From Sulfurimonas sp. (GTDB taxonomy: Bacteria; Campylobacterota; Campylobacteria; Campylobacterales; Sulfurimonadaceae): a DNA stretch of 16,708 nt. The stretch lies in assembly GCA_027066935.1 (NCBI GenBank), contig JAMOMX010000077.1:1-16708 (forward strand). The letters run 5' to 3'. Each line of letters opens with the position of its first letter. Position 1 is the stretch's first letter. Below are positions 15,888 to 16,708 of this stretch, piece after piece. Both the position numbers and the translations under genes were made by a program. Under the pieces are notes generated by a model. That model saw only the letters and a program-made list of their open reading frames with translations, had not been told where the DNA came from and made no database searches.

Positions 15888-16291
15888 TATTTTAATTTTT
15901 CCAATACTTTTAATTCCTCTTGTGTCTTGCCCATTGCATCTGCATATACTTCTAATCTTTTAACAGATATATTTGCATATACACTTGGTTTAAAGTCACG
16001 CTTGATGGTCCACTTAAAAAAACCTGTAACTTGAGATAATACATCTAAATCCATTCTAAGTGCATACATATAATAATATAAAGGTGAAAATTTTCCACTC
16101 TTTACTTCTTTATAAGCTTTGATAGCTGAATCTTCTAAATCTTGGAGTGCTTGTTTTGTAACTGTTTCTTCAACATTCCAACCAGTTGAACCAACTATTT
16201 TTACACTCCCATCAATATCTTGAGCATAGATAGCTTTTTTATTTTTTGCATATGTTGAACTATCTTCTTGTGGTACACTATCTATATTCAT
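15887..16291 (-). CDS. Conserved-cluster small protein with HTH-like C-terminus, unknown function
   Basis: The frame is open further upstream (to an ATG at 16354), but I choose ATG 16289-16291: it has GGAGG 10 bases before it and starts 2 bases after the stop of the upstream ketosynthase gene, whereas the longer form overlaps that gene by 61 bases. This gives 134 residues, MNIDSVPQEDSST onward. The middle contains GSTGWNVEETVTKQALQDL. The C-terminus, from LDVLSQVTGFFKWTIKRDF through SVKRLEVYADAMGKTQEEL, has the helix spacing of a Cro/C1-type helix-turn-helix, suggesting DNA binding or a protein-interaction helix bundle. I recall similar small proteins beside DarB/BtrH genes in Bacteroidota clusters, but cannot assign a function. 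It has no signal peptide or membrane helix. Confidence 0.65.
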   Translation of the reverse strand: MNIDSVPQEDSSTYAKNKKAIYAQDIDGSVKIVGSTGWNVEETVTKQALQDLEDSAIKAYKEVKSGKFSPLYYYMYALRMDLDVLSQVTGFFKWTIKRDFKPSVYANISVKRLEVYADAMGKTQEELKVLEKLK

Positions 16292-16293
16292 TA

Positions 16294-16704
16294 TTATACA
16301 ACCTCCAAAATCATAAATGCCGTTGAGAATCTTCCACTCTCTGGAATATAACATAAAAGCTTTTCACCTCTTTTTAGACAACCAGAATTAAACAACTCTT
16401 CAATCATAATATATATTGATGCAGAGCCAGTATTTCCCTTGCTTGAGAGGTTTGTGAACCATTTATCTTGTGATATATCACAACCAGCCTTTTTCATCTT
16501 TTCATACACTTCATCTCTAAAATAATCTGATGAATAATGGGGTAAAAAATAATCTATTTCTGAGGGATTAAATATCTTTTTTTCTAACATTATTATTAGA
16601 GCCTGAGTTACGGTAAACTCCATAACATTTTCATTTAATAGTTTTACATCTTGCTTTAGAGCAAATATAGAGTTATCTAACCACTCTTGTGGTGTATGAG
16701 CACG
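16294..16704 (-). CDS. 3-oxoacyl-ACP synthase III-like (DarB-type) protein, C-terminal part, possibly disrupted
   Basis: This is the 3' portion of a KAS III-fold gene. The catalytic His in YFLPHYSS (codon 16537-16539) and Asn in SKGNTGSASI (codon 16432-16434) match the FIPHQAN and GNTSAAS motifs. The final LCYIPESGRFSTAFMILEVV resembles DarB-type enzymes rather than housekeeping FabH. The frame reads coding-like (RAHTPQEWLDNSIF...) upstream of the ATG at 16623 until an in-frame TAG at 16705-16707, just inside the window edge. The active-site-Cys half is not visible. So the gene is either broken by a nonsense or frameshift change there or affected by a sequence error; ATG 16623 as a true start would leave half a domain and is unlikely. 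It is the first gene seen of the operon. Confidence 0.6.
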   Translation of the reverse strand, partial: RAHTPQEWLDNSIFALKQDVKLLNENVMEFTVTQALIIMLEKKIFNPSEIDYFLPHYSSDYFRDEVYEKMKKAGCDISQDKWFTNLSSKGNTGSASIYIMIEELFNSGCLKRGEKLLCYIPESGRFSTAFMILEVV

Positions 16705-16708
16705 CTAT

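Noticed and set aside
16292..16354. Upstream ATG at 16354 for the 134-residue gene (155-residue form)
   Set aside because: It would overlap the KAS III-like gene by 61 bases; the internal ATG has GGAGG at good spacing and the usual tight junction.
1..16708. tRNA or rRNA genes, CRISPR arrays, insertion sequences or transposases
   Set aside because: I found no cloverleaf, rRNA-like stretch, regularly spaced direct repeats or transposase-like protein in the window.

Overview
The window is AT-rich DNA from what looks like a Campylobacterota (epsilonproteobacterial) genome of the Sulfurimonas/Arcobacter kind. The evidence is the very low GC, the AT-rich promoters, and the housekeeping trio rsmE, rpmE, rsmI, an order I recall from Campylobacter, where rlmB follows. 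No marker here fixes the genus.

Region 1 (1-4593) is this housekeeping trio on the + strand. It is interrupted between rsmE and rpmE by a two-gene minus-strand block: a small secreted DUF3015-type protein and a 612-residue DUF4105 (Lnb N-terminal periplasmic domain) protein. The block is bordered by two inverted copies of a palindromic repeat sharing 15 identical bases. The DUF4105 gene reads open to a clean signal peptide but has ATA where the start codon should be. A good sigma70-type promoter and a leader hairpin precede rpmE.

Region 2 (4594-16708) is one tightly packed minus-strand operon, transcribed from beyond the right edge towards rsmI. In transcription order it encodes: a KAS III/DarB-like ketosynthase (3' part only), a 134-residue protein with a helix-turn-helix-like C-terminus, a BtrH_N-type acyltransferase, an ABC ATPase and ABC-2 permease, an acyl carrier protein, a ketosynthase, a cysteine-less chain-length-factor-like ketosynthase, a HAL/PAL/TAL ammonia-lyase with an MIO motif, a FabG-type ketoreductase, a CrtI/phytoene-desaturase-like flavoprotein, a second full ketosynthase, and a cobalamin-binding radical SAM enzyme. 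Most junctions overlap by 1-8 bases, so the genes are probably co-transcribed and translationally coupled.

Together these genes look like an aryl polyene / flexirubin-type type II polyketide pathway. The lyase would make a cinnamate-type starter, ACP plus ketosynthase/CLF plus FabG would extend and reduce the chain, BtrH would hand the acyl chain from ACP to an acceptor, the flavoprotein and radical SAM enzyme would tailor it, and the ABC pair would export it. No starter-activating ligase, dehydratase, thioesterase or DarA-type partner lies in the window; they would have to be to the right or elsewhere. The most unusual points are the Phe-His selectivity pair in the lyase, the B12 radical SAM enzyme ending the operon, and an in-frame TAG in the KAS III gene at the window edge.
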